From: Mesorhizobium carmichaelinearum
Lineage (GTDB): Bacteria; Pseudomonadota; Alphaproteobacteria; Rhizobiales; Rhizobiaceae
Assembly: GCF_900199455.1 (NCBI RefSeq)
Contig: NZ_FZQR01000004.1
Coordinates: 186,001 to 250,000 of the forward strand
Length of the DNA: 64,000 nt
Reading direction: 5' to 3'
The first letter of the stretch is position 1; every line of letters begins with the position of its first letter. Made by a program: the position numbers and the translations under genes. The notes under the pieces are model-generated. The model searched no databases. It was given only the letters and a program-made list of their open reading frames with translations, and had not been told where the DNA came from. This document shows, in pieces, positions 9,277-18,170 of this stretch.

Positions 9277-10148
9277 GCGTTTCGGACAAGGAAAAGGACG
9301 AGATCGAAAAGTCGTCGGCGCCACTGATGGAGCATCTGATCGAGCTGCGTCGGCGGCTGATCTGGTCGCTGGGCGGCTTTTTCGTCGCCTTCCTGGTTTG
9401 CTTTTTCTTCGCCAAGCGGCTGTTCAATCTGTTGGTCGTCCCCTTCAAATGGGCGACGAAGTGGGCGGGTCTCGATCCGCACAAGGTCGAGCTGATCTAC
9501 ACCGCGCCGCAGGAATTCTTTTTCACGCAGGTCAAGCTCGCCATGTTCGGCGGCATGGTCATCGCCTTTCCGCTGATCGCCACGCAGATCTACAAGTTCA
9601 TCGCGCCCGGCCTCTACAAGAACGAGCGCAACGCCTTTCTGCCGTTCCTGATCGCGTCGCCCATCCTGTTCCTGATGGGCGCCTCGCTGGTCTATTTCTT
9701 CTTCACGCCGATGGTGATGTGGTTCTTCCTCGCCATGCAGCAGGTCGGCACCGACGATCAGGTGCAGATTTCGCTGCTGCCGAAAGTGTCGGAATATCTC
9801 AGCTTGATCATGACGCTGATCTTCTCCTTCGGCCTGGTGTTCCAGCTGCCGGTGGTGACCAGCCTGATGACGCGCGTCGGCATGCTGTCGTCCAAGGCGC
9901 TGGCGGAAAAGCGCAAATGGGCGATCGTCATTGCCTTCATCGTTGCTGCCGTGCTGACGCCGCCGGATCCGATGAGCCAGATCGGTCTGGCCATTCCGAC
10001 CATCCTTCTCTACGAGGTCTCGATCTGGGCCGCGCGATGGATCGAGCGGGACCAGGAAAAGCAGCGGCTGGCACGTGAGAAGCAGGAGGCCGGGGAGACC
10101 GTGGCCGACAAAACGCCGGACGAGCCTCCAGCGCCGGCTGCTTCGTAA
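9273..10148 (+). CDS. tatC: Sec-independent translocase subunit TatC
   Basis: Polytopic inner-membrane protein that binds the twin-arginine signal together with TatB. It has 291 residues and six predicted membrane segments, the conserved N-terminal MEHLIELRRRLIWSL motif, and RVGMLSSKALAEKRKWAIV leading into the late helices. It starts at GTG 9273 overlapping the tatB stop, which indicates coupling. A hydrophilic tail of about 35 residues (QRLAREKQEAGET onward) follows the last helix. Confidence 0.96.
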   Translation: MSVSDKEKDEIEKSSAPLMEHLIELRRRLIWSLGGFFVAFLVCFFFAKRLFNLLVVPFKWATKWAGLDPHKVELIYTAPQEFFFTQVKLAMFGGMVIAFPLIATQIYKFIAPGLYKNERNAFLPFLIASPILFLMGASLVYFFFTPMVMWFFLAMQQVGTDDQVQISLLPKVSEYLSLIMTLIFSFGLVFQLPVVTSLMTRVGMLSSKALAEKRKWAIVIAFIVAAVLTPPDPMSQIGLAIPTILLYEVSIWAARWIERDQEKQRLAREKQEAGETVADKTPDEPPAPAAS

Positions 10149-10155
10149 AACAACA

Positions 10156-10184
10156 GGCAGCGCTGGAAAGAGACAGTCGCTGCC
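10156..10184 (+). other. Hairpin between tatC and serS
   Basis: GGCAGCG-CTG at 10156-10165 pairs with CAG-T-CGCTGCC at 10174-10184 (10 bp with one bulged T). It begins 8 bases after the tatC stop. No T-run follows, so it is not a classical terminator. It may protect the 3' end of the tat transcript. Confidence 0.45.
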
Positions 10185-10250
10185 CGGTCTATCTTGCATC
10201 AATCAAGGATGCGGTTTACGCCCTCTCGCATAGCTGAGGACGGATAAACC

Positions 10251-11576
10251 ATGCTTGACATCAAATGGATTCGCGACAACCCGAAGGCCCTTGTCGAGGC
10301 GCTGGTGAAGCGCTCGTGGTCGGCGGCTGAGGCGCAGTCCACCGTCGACGGGCTGATCGCTGCGGACGAGGCACGGCGCGAACATGTCACCGAGTTGCAG
10401 ACCAAGCAGGAGCGCCGCAACGCCGCCTCAAAAGAGATCGGCAACGCCATGCGTTCGGGCGATGCCGCCCTTGCCGAAAAGCTGAAGGCCGAAGTCGGCG
10501 AGATCAAAACCTTCATCCAGAATGGCGAGGCGCGTGAGCGCGAACTCGACAAGGCGCTGAACGACGCGCTGGCGGTGCTGCCCAATGTGCCGCTCGACGA
10601 TGTGCCGGTCGGCAAGGACGAGCACGACAATGTCGTCAAACACATCGTCGGCAAGGTACCGACGCGGCCGAACTGGGTGAAGGAGCATTTCGAGATCGGC
10701 GAAGCGCTCGGCATGATGGATTTCGAGCGGGCGGCAAAGCTGTCGGGTTCGCGCTTCACCGTGCTGAAGAGCGGCCTGGCGCGGATGGAACGCGCGATTG
10801 GCCAGTTCATGCTCGATCTGCACACGACCGAGCATGGCTATGAGGAAGTGATCCCGCCGCTGATGGTGCGCGACGAGGTGCTTTTCGGCACCAACCAATT
10901 GCCGAAATTCGAGGAGGATCTGTTCTTCACGCCACACGGGGAGGGCAGGCTTGGCCTGATCCCAACCGCCGAAGTGCCGCTCACCAATCTAGTGCGCGAA
11001 GAGATCACCCAGCATGAAAAGCTGCCGTTGCGCTATACGGCGCTGACGCCGTGTTTCCGCTCGGAGGCAGGCTCGGCCGGGCGTGACACGCGCGGCATGC
11101 TGCGGCAGCACCAGTTCTACAAGGTCGAACTGGTGTCGATCACCGATCAGGAGTCCTCACTCGCCGAGCATGAGCGGATGACGCAGTGTGCCGAGGAAGT
11201 GCTGAAGCGGCTGGACCTGCCGTTCCGCACCATGGTGCTGTGCACCGGCGACATGGGTTTTGGCGCGCGCAAGACCTACGACATCGAGGTCTGGCTGCCC
11301 GGCCAGAACGCCTATCGCGAAATCTCGTCCTGCTCGGTCTGCGGCGATTTTCAGGCACGCCGCATGGACGCCCGCTACAAGGACAGGGATGGCAAGGGCA
11401 ACCGTTTCGTCCACACGCTCAACGGTTCGGGTACCGCTGTCGGCCGTGCTCTCATTGCCGTCATCGAAAACTACCAGAATGAAGATGGCAGCGTAACCAT
11501 TCCTGAAGTGCTGCGGCCTTACATGGGTGGTCTGGCAAAGATCGAATCGAATAATGCGCATTCTTCTGACCAATGA
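10251..11576 (+). CDS. serS: Seryl-tRNA synthetase
   Basis: Class II synthetase that charges tRNA-Ser (and tRNA-Sec where present). The 441 residues show the long N-terminal coiled-coil arm (about 30-105), motif 2 ([21 protein letters not shown], about 262-282 in part) and motif 3 ([19 protein letters not shown], about 390). The ATG is preceded by GAGGACGGA. The last 23 bases overlap the start of surE in another frame, giving a slightly long C-terminus; the alternative is that surE uses a later start, which is less likely. Confidence 0.97.
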   Translation: MLDIKWIRDNPKALVEALVKRSWSAAEAQSTVDGLIAADEARREHVTELQTKQERRNAASKEIGNAMRSGDAALAEKLKAEVGEIKTFIQNGEARERELDKALNDALAVLPNVPLDDVPVGKDEHDNVVKHIVGKVPTRPNWVKEHFEIGEALGMMDFERAAKLSGSRFTVLKSGLARMERAIGQFMLDLHTTEHGYEEVIPPLMVRDEVLFGTNQLPKFEEDLFFTPHGEGRLGLIPTAEVPLTNLVREEITQHEKLPLRYTALTPCFRSEAGSAGRDTRGMLRQHQFYKVELVSITDQESSLAEHERMTQCAEEVLKRLDLPFRTMVLCTGDMGFGARKTYDIEVWLPGQNAYREISSCSVCGDFQARRMDARYKDRDGKGNRFVHTLNGSGTAVGRALIAVIENYQNEDGSVTIPEVLRPYMGGLAKIESNNAHSSDQ

Positions 11577-12312
11577 CGACGGCATTCATGCCGATGGCCT
11601 GGCGTCGCTCGAACGCGTCGCCCGCACCCTGTCCGACGATGTCTGGGTGGTCGCGCCGGAGCAGGACCAGTCTGGCTATGCGCATTCGCTGTCGATCTCC
11701 GAGCCGTTGCGGCTGCGCAAGATCGGCGAGAAGCATTTCGCCGTGCGCGGTACGCCGACCGATTGCGTCATCATGGGGGTGAAGAAGATCCTGCCCGGTG
11801 CGCCCGACCTGATCCTGTCCGGCATCAATTCCGGCGCCAACATCGCCGACGACGTGACCTATTCGGGAACCGTCGCCGGCGCCATGGAAGGTGCGCTGCT
11901 TGGCATCCGCTCGATCGCGCTCAGCCAGGGCTACTCCTATGTCGGCGAGGACCGTATCGTTCCCTACGAGACCACCGAGGCGCTGGCGCCGGCACTGCTG
12001 AAGAAGCTGGTCGCGACGCCGCTGCCGGACGGTGTTCTGCTCAACGTCAATTTTCCCAACTGCCTTCCCGAAGAGGTCGCGGGCACCGTGGTCACCTCGC
12101 AAGGAAAACTCGTGCACAGCCTGTGGGTCGACGAGCGCCGTGACGGGCGCGGCCTGCCTTACTATTGGCTGCGCTTCGGCCGCGAGCCGGTCGAAGGCAA
12201 GCAAGGCACCGACCTCTACGCGCTGCGCAACCGTCTGGTGTCGGTGACGCCGTTGCAGCTCGACCTCACCGCGCATGAGATCCGTGATCAGCTGAGCAAG
12301 GCACTTGCATGA
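11554..12312 (+). CDS. surE: 5'/3'-nucleotidase SurE (survival protein)
   Basis: Metal-dependent nucleoside monophosphate phosphatase linked to stress survival. The N-terminal metal site [15 protein letters not shown] fixes the start at ATG 11554, although the open frame extends upstream into serS. The [18 protein letters not shown] motif (about residue 88) is diagnostic. It has 252 residues, the normal length. Its stop overlaps the pcm start (ATGA). The surE-pcm-nlpD order is the same as in enterobacteria. Confidence 0.96.
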   Translation: MRILLTNDDGIHADGLASLERVARTLSDDVWVVAPEQDQSGYAHSLSISEPLRLRKIGEKHFAVRGTPTDCVIMGVKKILPGAPDLILSGINSGANIADDVTYSGTVAGAMEGALLGIRSIALSQGYSYVGEDRIVPYETTEALAPALLKKLVATPLPDGVLLNVNFPNCLPEEVAGTVVTSQGKLVHSLWVDERRDGRGLPYYWLRFGREPVEGKQGTDLYALRNRLVSVTPLQLDLTAHEIRDQLSKALA

Positions 12313-12962
12313 ACCTGCCAATCGATGACCGCGAAGGATTTGCCGCTTTCCTGCTGCGCCTGCGCGGCAGGGGAACCGTGCCGAAAGCGCTCATCGCGGC
12401 CTTCGAGGCGACGCCGCGGCGCGGCTTTTTGGCGCCTCACTTCCACCAGATCGCATGGTCGGACCGTATGCTGCCGATCGAGTGCGGCGAGGCGATCGAA
12501 GGCGCCGACATGCAGGCGGCGGTGATCGCGGCCCTTGCCATCGAAGCGGGGAACCGCGTGCTCGAGATCGGCACCGGTTCCGGCTATACGGCGGCGGTGA
12601 TGTCGCGGCTGGCGGCGCGCATCGTCACCGTCGATCGCTACAAGACGCTTGTCGAGCAGGCCCGGCAGCGCTTCGAAGCGCTCGGCATCGGCAATGTCAT
12701 CGTGCGCCAGGCGGATGGCTCCGGCGGCCTGCCTGCCGAAGGGCCGTTCGACCGCATCGTCGCCTGGGCGGCTTTCGACAGCCTGCCGCGCTTCCTGCTC
12801 GACCAACTGTCGAGCGGCGGCATCGTCATCGCGCCGATCGGTCCGGAGGAGGGCGAGCAGGTGCTGGCCAAGCTGACCAAGGTCGGCAGCCGCTTCGAGC
12901 GCGGGGATATCGGCCTCGTGCGGCTGCAGCCGATCTTGCGCAGCGTTGCGGCAGTCATCTAG
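12309..12962 (+). CDS. pcm: Protein-L-isoaspartate O-methyltransferase
   Basis: SAM-dependent repair enzyme that methylates isoaspartyl residues in ageing proteins. The 217 residues include the SAM-binding motif [19 protein letters not shown] (about residue 80), [18 protein letters not shown] and the C-terminal [10 protein letters not shown] region. It overlaps surE by four bases, so the two are coupled. The 163 bases to the next gene are AT-richer and probably carry the promoter of the LysM/M23 gene. Confidence 0.94.
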   Translation: MNLPIDDREGFAAFLLRLRGRGTVPKALIAAFEATPRRGFLAPHFHQIAWSDRMLPIECGEAIEGADMQAAVIAALAIEAGNRVLEIGTGSGYTAAVMSRLAARIVTVDRYKTLVEQARQRFEALGIGNVIVRQADGSGGLPAEGPFDRIVAWAAFDSLPRFLLDQLSSGGIVIAPIGPEEGEQVLAKLTKVGSRFERGDIGLVRLQPILRSVAAVI

Positions 12963-13125
12963 TTTCCGGCAGAGCACAGGTCCGCGGTCGAACACCTGTT
13001 CGGCCTCATGATCCGTGCCGCCAGCCATCCCCAAAATGTTTTAAGAAAATTTTCGTCGGATTCTAATGGGTTAACCGCCCAGTAACATTAACGCGCTTTA
13101 ATCCTGTCTCAGTTGGTGAGAGTTT

Positions 13126-14673
13126 GTGCGGGTTAGTGCGATGCAACTCAGTGTTTTGAAGACAAACAGTCGCAATCTGGCGCGGGGCTGCGCTGTTCTC
13201 ATGATTGCGGGTGCTGCCGCCGGGTGCAGTTCCCAGGCTTCGCGGTTCAACAGTGTCGACGATGTCTTCACTTCCTCGACCAACAATCAGCGCGCCATCA
13301 TCAACAAGCAGGATGCCGTGCAGCCTTATCCGGGCGATGTCTCGGCGGCCCCGCTCGATGGCAGCCACACCCAGTCGGTCAGCCGCTCCAGCCTCGAGCC
13401 GGTTTCGAGCCGCCCGTTGCCGCCGCCCGCTTCAGCGCAGGCGCAACCCGCGCCGGCGCTGGCGCCTGCCGCCAATCCGGTGCGTGTCGCATCGGCGCCG
13501 GCCATGGTTCGGCCGGCTCCGCATGTCGACGGGACGACAACCGGCACTGTCGAGCCGGCCGCCAAGCCGTTCAAGAATGCCCAGCCCGATGCGCCGAAGA
13601 TGGCAGAGGCGGGCAGGCCGCACGCGACCGAAATCGTCGTCAGGGACGGCGAGACCATTTCCGGTCTGGCAGCGCATTACAAGGTGCCGGCCGATGTCAT
13701 CATGAAGGTGAACGGCCTGAGCCCGACCAAGGGGCTGAAGACCGGTCAGAAGATCGTCATTCCGGCCTATGCCTATTCGAGCAAAGCCGAGCCGAAGGTC
13801 GCCGACGCCAAGCCGGCGAAGGACGGCAAGCACGATTTGCCGGCCACCGCGCCCGACAAGGTCGCCGTCTTGCCGCAGCAGCCGAAGCTTAAAGAAGGCA
13901 AGGCTGCCGCCCAGGTCGACGCTTCGGCCGCCGCAAGCCAGCCTAAGGAGCCCAAGCCCGCGCAGGTCGCCAAGGCAACCGGCGCCGCTGGCACCTATAC
14001 GGTCCAGTCGGGTGACACGATGTCCTCGATCGCCAGGAAGACCGGCGTCGGCGTCGTTGCGCTGAAGCAGGCCAACGGCATGAAGGACGGCTTGCTCAAG
14101 ATCGGCCAGACCCTGAAGGTGCCCGCCGGCGGAACCGTGACGGTCGCCAGCGCCAAGCCGGCGAAGGTCGACCCGGTGACCACGGCAACCACGCAGCCTC
14201 CGGCAAAGACCACGCCGTCGGAAACGCTGGCGTCCTACACGCCGCCGAAGAAGGACGCGAAGGTCATCCAGCAGGCCGAGGACGAGGACGCTGTGGCGCC
14301 CGATGCCACGGGTATCGGCAAGATGCGCTGGCCGGTGCGCGGCCGGGTGATCTCCGGTTTCGGATCCGGCAAGGACGGCGTCGATATTGCCGTGCCCTCG
14401 GGCACGCCGATCAAGGCGGCCGAGAACGGCGTCGTCATCTACGCCGGCGACGGGCTCAAGGAATTCGGCAACACGGTGCTGGTGCGCCACGAGAACGGCT
14501 TGGTCACCGTCTATGGCCATGCCAGCTCGATCGAGGTGCAGCGCGGCCAGAAGGTCAAGCGCGGCCAGGAAATCGCACTGTCGGGGATGAGCGGCACGAC
14601 GGACTCGCCGAAGCTGCACTTCGAAGTGCGCAAGAACTCGGCGCCGGTCGATCCCTCGACCTATCTCGAATAG
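13126..14673 (+). CDS. nlpD: NlpD/DipM-like LysM and degenerate M23 (LytM) lipoprotein
   Basis: Envelope protein that probably activates septal peptidoglycan amidases. The hydrophobic leader ends in AGAAAGC-SSQ, a plausible lipobox. Two LysM repeats lie at about 172-220 and 290-336, separated by Ala/Pro/Lys linkers. An M23 domain fills about 395-515. Two zinc-ligand positions are altered: GKDGVDIAVPSG has Lys where active enzymes have His, and SPKLHFEVR has Lys for the first His of HxH. This is like enterobacterial NlpD, so it is likely a non-enzymatic activator. The GTG at 13126 has GGTGAGAG upstream; ATG 13141 is an alternative start. Confidence 0.88.
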   Translation: MRVSAMQLSVLKTNSRNLARGCAVLMIAGAAAGCSSQASRFNSVDDVFTSSTNNQRAIINKQDAVQPYPGDVSAAPLDGSHTQSVSRSSLEPVSSRPLPPPASAQAQPAPALAPAANPVRVASAPAMVRPAPHVDGTTTGTVEPAAKPFKNAQPDAPKMAEAGRPHATEIVVRDGETISGLAAHYKVPADVIMKVNGLSPTKGLKTGQKIVIPAYAYSSKAEPKVADAKPAKDGKHDLPATAPDKVAVLPQQPKLKEGKAAAQVDASAAASQPKEPKPAQVAKATGAAGTYTVQSGDTMSSIARKTGVGVVALKQANGMKDGLLKIGQTLKVPAGGTVTVASAKPAKVDPVTTATTQPPAKTTPSETLASYTPPKKDAKVIQQAEDEDAVAPDATGIGKMRWPVRGRVISGFGSGKDGVDIAVPSGTPIKAAENGVVIYAGDGLKEFGNTVLVRHENGLVTVYGHASSIEVQRGQKVKRGQEIALSGMSGTTDSPKLHFEVRKNSAPVDPSTYLE

Positions 14674-14726
14674 AACAAAAAAAGCGATTTGCGGGCCGTC
14701 TGACCTCCAGTCCGGCCCGCCGGCTC

Positions 14727-14754
14727 AGCCCGTTCCGCAAGGAGCGGGCTTTTT
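14727..14754 (+). terminator. Rho-independent terminator after the NlpD-like gene
   Basis: AGCCCGTTCC pairs with GGAGCGGGCT (10 bp with one G-U pair, GCAA tetraloop) followed by TTTT. It lies 54 bases after the stop and closes the surE-pcm-nlpD region. The next gene runs in the opposite direction. Confidence 0.88.
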
Positions 14755-14782
14755 CAGTTTGTGCAAAAGCCCGCCCGCTGGT

Positions 14783-15673
14783 TCACAGATGATCGCGGAG
14801 CGTGTCGGCGATCATGTCCTCGAGGCTGCTGGCCTTGACGCCCAGAAGCGCCTCGGTGTCGGAGGCATCAACCAGGAAGGGGCTATCGAAGAGGTAGCTC
14901 ATCTCGACAGCCTCATGCATGCCCATGGCTTCCATCTCGGCGACGGAATAGGAACGTATTTCCAAGACCTCTCGTGCGAGCATCGCCGCGGTTTTCTGGA
15001 TGAGTTCCCGGGGTGAGGCGTATTGCGAGGGAACGTGAAATGCCCGGTCCCATTCGCCCTTGTAGCGGGAGGCCGCGACCAGTGTGCTCGCGACGTCCCT
15101 GGTGAAGGTCCAGGCGTGGTTTGCGTCGAGGTTTCCAATGAAGGCAGTAGGCTTGCCCTCGACGATGGAAGGCAGCGCGATCAGGGAGAAGTAGCTGATC
15201 GCGCCAAGTCCGAGATAGTCGCTGGAGCGTATTTCGATCGCCGGCACACTGGCACGAACCGCCCGCTGCCACATGATCGTCCTGGCGGTTCCCTTCCTCG
15301 AAGTCGGGTCCAGAGGCAGGTCGGAGCGAAGCGGGCTATCGGCATTTTCCCCATAGCCATAGAGGTTTCCGAGCACGATGAGCTTCGCGCCGACCGCTTC
15401 GGCCGCGCGCACGGTGCCGTCGATGATGGGGAAAAAGTCGGTCGGCCACCGATGATATGTGGCCATGGCGCACATGAAGATGGCATCGGCGCCTCGGCAG
15501 ATACGCGACAGGTCCGAGGCATTCGTGGCATCGGCCTGCATTGTCCGCACGTTCGGCAACGCGTTCGAACCGATGCTTCGGCTGGTGAGAACGACATCAT
15601 GTCCTTCCTCACCAAGAAGGCGCGCGGTCTCGCGACCAACCGGGCCTGCACCGACAACAACATAGAAACTCAT
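14783..15673 (-). CDS. NAD(P)-binding epimerase/dehydratase family protein
   Basis: Extended short-chain-dehydrogenase-like protein of 296 residues with a Rossmann motif at the N-terminus (VVVGAGPVGRETARLLGEEG) and a sugar-nucleotide-epimerase-like middle (NLYGYGENADSPLRSDLPL). The canonical YxxxK pair is not obvious, so the reaction is uncertain. The start at 15673 is supported by GAGAGG 9 bases upstream, although the frame stays open further. It diverges from an AraC-type regulator that is the likely controller. The substrate cannot be told from sequence. Confidence 0.8.
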   Translation of the reverse strand: MSFYVVVGAGPVGRETARLLGEEGHDVVLTSRSIGSNALPNVRTMQADATNASDLSRICRGADAIFMCAMATYHRWPTDFFPIIDGTVRAAEAVGAKLIVLGNLYGYGENADSPLRSDLPLDPTSRKGTARTIMWQRAVRASVPAIEIRSSDYLGLGAISYFSLIALPSIVEGKPTAFIGNLDANHAWTFTRDVASTLVAASRYKGEWDRAFHVPSQYASPRELIQKTAAMLAREVLEIRSYSVAEMEAMGMHEAVEMSYLFDSPFLVDASDTEALLGVKASSLEDMIADTLRDHL

Positions 15674-15769
15674 GGCAACCTCTCTTCCAAGTTTGATGGA
15701 GAGGCGTGCGTACAGGCTCGCGGCATTGAAAATCGCGCGGGAATTGCCAAATCTTGAACAGGTTTCGCC

Positions 15770-16606
15770 ATGAATCGAGAGAGCATGCTTCTGCAATCCG
15801 CTCCGGCCCGATCTCTGTCCAAGGTGACAATGGTTTCCCGGCACATTGAGGCAGGTGTCCATCGTCTGCCACGGGCGCCGCACCACCGCGTCATGGTGCA
15901 TGCAAGCGCGGCGACACGCTCTTACTGCAATCAGGTTGGGCGCTATTTCGTCAGGCGCGCCGGCGATATCGACCTGGTGCCGGCTGGCGAGGAGGGTGGT
16001 TTCGAGGCTGAAACCCCGTTCGACACGGTTGAGATTGTCTTGCAGCCAGCGCTGATGGAAAGGGTAGCGGCGGAACTTGGCGGCAGGGCGCTGGTAACGC
16101 GGCTCGACACACGCCATTTGCTTCGCGACCAGCGCATCGAGCATCTTGCTCGCGCACTGCAGAGCGATCTCGATGCAGGCGCGCCGAGCGGCTCTCTGTT
16201 TGCCGACAGCATTGGCGCCGCACTCGCGGTCAGGCTGCTCGGCCTCGATGATATAGACATCGATCGAACGAGCCGCTTGTCGGATACCCAGCTCAAGCGC
16301 GTCCTGGAGCACATTGAGGCCGCTCTGCACGAGCCGCTCTCGATCGATCGACTAGCCCGGGTTGCCGGCGCGAGCAGCTCGCATTTGCGGACATGGTTCA
16401 AGGTGGCGACGGGCGTCACCCTGCATCGCTACGTGTTGCGACGCCGCGTCGAACGCGCGCGCGTCCTGCTGCAGCAGGGTGATCTCAGCACAAGCGAGGT
16501 CGCGGAATTGACGGGCTTCGCACACCAGTCACATCTGGCGCATTGGATGCGCCGCGAGATCGGCCAAACGCCGCGCGACGTGCGACGTGCGCGGCCGCCC
16601 AAGTGA
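15770..16606 (+). CDS. AraC-family transcriptional regulator
   Basis: DNA-binding regulator of 278 residues. The C-terminal AraC domain (about 175-275) has two helix-turn-helix units: LSIDRLARVAGASSSHLRTW and TSEVAELTGFAHQSHLAHWM. The N-terminal ~160 residues form a ligand-sensing, cupin-like region ending in a helical linker. It is divergent from the NAD-binding epimerase gene (96-base spacer) and probably controls that gene and itself. No paired operator could be recognised in the spacer. Confidence 0.9.
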   Translation: MNRESMLLQSAPARSLSKVTMVSRHIEAGVHRLPRAPHHRVMVHASAATRSYCNQVGRYFVRRAGDIDLVPAGEEGGFEAETPFDTVEIVLQPALMERVAAELGGRALVTRLDTRHLLRDQRIEHLARALQSDLDAGAPSGSLFADSIGAALAVRLLGLDDIDIDRTSRLSDTQLKRVLEHIEAALHEPLSIDRLARVAGASSSHLRTWFKVATGVTLHRYVLRRRVERARVLLQQGDLSTSEVAELTGFAHQSHLAHWMRREIGQTPRDVRRARPPK

Positions 16607-16612
16607 CACACC

Positions 16613-17488
16613 TCAATCCTTGAGCGGCTTGCCAAGCCGGCCGGCCAGATCCTGCGTGAATTGCCAGGCGACGCGGCCCGAGCGGCTGCCGCGCGTCGTC
16701 GCCCATTCCAGCGCTTCTGCGCGCAACTGCTCGGGGTCGATGTCGAGGCCATGATGGCTGGCATAGCCGTTGATCATCTCGAGATATTCGTCCTGCGAAC
16801 ATTTGTGGAAGCCGAGCCAAAGTCCGAAACGATCGGACAGCGAGACCTTTTCCTCGACCGCTTCGGACGGGTTGATAGCGGTCGAGCGCTCATTGTCGAT
16901 CATGTCGCGCGGCAGCAGGTGGCGCCGGTTGGAGGTGGCGTAGAAGATGACGTTGGCCGGGCGCCCCTCGACGCCGCCTTCGAGTGCCGCCTTCAGCGAC
17001 TTGTAGGAGGTGTCGTCATGATCGAAGGACAGGTCGTCGCAAAACAGGATGACGCGGAAGGGCGCGGCCTTCAGCAGACCCATCAGCTTCGGCAGCGTGT
17101 CGATGTCTTCGCGGTGGATTTCGATCAGCTTGAGCGGCAGGTCGGATTTGGCCTTGGCATTGATCTCGGCATGCACGGCTTTGACCAGCGACGATTTGCC
17201 CATGCCGCGCGCGCCCCACAACAGCACGTTGTTGGCGGCAAAGCCGGCGGCGAAGCGCTCGGTGTTGTCGACGAGGATATCGCGGACACGGTCTACGCCG
17301 CGGATCAGGCCGATGTCGACGCGGTTGACCTTGCGCACCGGCTCCAGGTAGCCGGGATCCGCCTGCCAGACGAAGCAGTCGGCCTCGCCGAGGCCGGTTT
17401 CAGGCACCGGCGGCGGGGCGAGGCGGCTGACCGCCTCGATCAGGCGGTCAAGTTTCTTGTTGAGGGCGTCGATGCTGCTGTCGGTCAT
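16613..17488 (-). CDS. DUF815 family AAA-type ATP-binding protein
   Basis: Predicted cytoplasmic P-loop ATPase of 291 residues. Walker A is GARGMGKSSL (about residue 93) and Walker B is VILFCDDLSF (about 150). The N-terminal helix (IDALNKKLDRLIEAVSRLA) precedes the ATPase core, as in DUF815 proteins of proteobacteria. The ATG at 17488 is chosen because it begins the conserved part; an in-frame ATG at 17566 would add 26 Pro/Asn-rich residues. The stop is 6 bases from the convergent AraC stop. The cellular role of the family is not established. Confidence 0.87.
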   Translation of the reverse strand: MTDSSIDALNKKLDRLIEAVSRLAPPPVPETGLGEADCFVWQADPGYLEPVRKVNRVDIGLIRGVDRVRDILVDNTERFAAGFAANNVLLWGARGMGKSSLVKAVHAEINAKAKSDLPLKLIEIHREDIDTLPKLMGLLKAAPFRVILFCDDLSFDHDDTSYKSLKAALEGGVEGRPANVIFYATSNRRHLLPRDMIDNERSTAINPSEAVEEKVSLSDRFGLWLGFHKCSQDEYLEMINGYASHHGLDIDPEQLRAEALEWATTRGSRSGRVAWQFTQDLAGRLGKPLKD

Positions 17489-17777
17489 TTCAGGTCTTTT
17501 TTGGTTCGTTTCCTGGGGCGGGCAGGTGGGGGCGTTCGATTCCGTCGGGTTCGAAACCGGCTCCAACCGTTTGTTCGAGCGTGATCTTTTCGGAAAACCG
17601 GCCCGCGCTTTTCGCGGTCATGCTCTAACACGGCCCGACAAGCCGGAAAAGCAGCCGATTTGGCTGGCCGCGCAGTTGCATTGACAACTTTACCGACTAT
17701 ATTCCGGCCAAATTTCAAGGGGCCGCCAAACTCCGCAGGACGGTTGGCTGCTGTTTTCAAAATTCAGGAGTACCTCG

Positions 17778-18119
17778 ATGTTCGTGACACCGGCATACGC
17801 CCAAGGCATCGGCGGCGCCTCTCCCGATATGCTCATCAGCATTTTGCCGTTTGTCCTGATTTTCGTGATCATGTATTTTCTGATCATCCGCCCGCAGCGC
17901 ACGCAGCTGAAGAAGCGCGGCGAGATGCTGGCGGCGGTCCGTCGCGGCGACACGGTCGTCACCGGCGGCGGTTTCGTCGGCAAGGTGACGAAGGTGATCG
18001 ACGACAACGAGCTCGAGATCGACCTTGGCGGTGGCACCAAGGTCACGGCGCTGCGCTCGACGATCGCCGATGTGCGCGTCAAGGGCGAACCGGTGGCCAA
18101 CCAGAACGCCAAGAAGTAA
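17778..18119 (+). CDS. yajC: Preprotein translocase subunit YajC
   Basis: Small accessory membrane protein of the SecDF-YajC complex. The 113 residues contain one membrane helix (about 20-41, ISILPFVLIFVIMYFLIIRP) followed by the conserved QRTQLKKRGEMLAAVRRGD segment and a small beta domain. CAGGAG lies 8 bases before the ATG. First gene of the yajC-secDF-Mth938-squalene-synthase-like cluster. The upstream ~210 bases hold no gene; TTGCAT (17676) and TATATT (17698), 16 bases apart, are a possible promoter. Confidence 0.94.
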   Translation: MFVTPAYAQGIGGASPDMLISILPFVLIFVIMYFLIIRPQRTQLKKRGEMLAAVRRGDTVVTGGGFVGKVTKVIDDNELEIDLGGGTKVTALRSTIADVRVKGEPVANQNAKK

Positions 18120-18170
18120 TCCAATTCCAGGCGGAGCGATCCGCGGACACGCTCTGACGGACGACGCCAT

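Noticed and set aside
8095..10202. Long antisense open frames of up to 573 codons opposite tatB and tatC
   Set aside because: They are mirror frames of GC-rich, Ala/Lys-rich coding sequence, with Arg/Ser-rich products and no domain. The + strand has clear tatABC.
17681..17703. TTGACA and TATATT as the yajC promoter
   Set aside because: The two boxes are only 11 bases apart, too close for sigma-70. TTGCAT at 17676 with 16-base spacing is possible but unproven.
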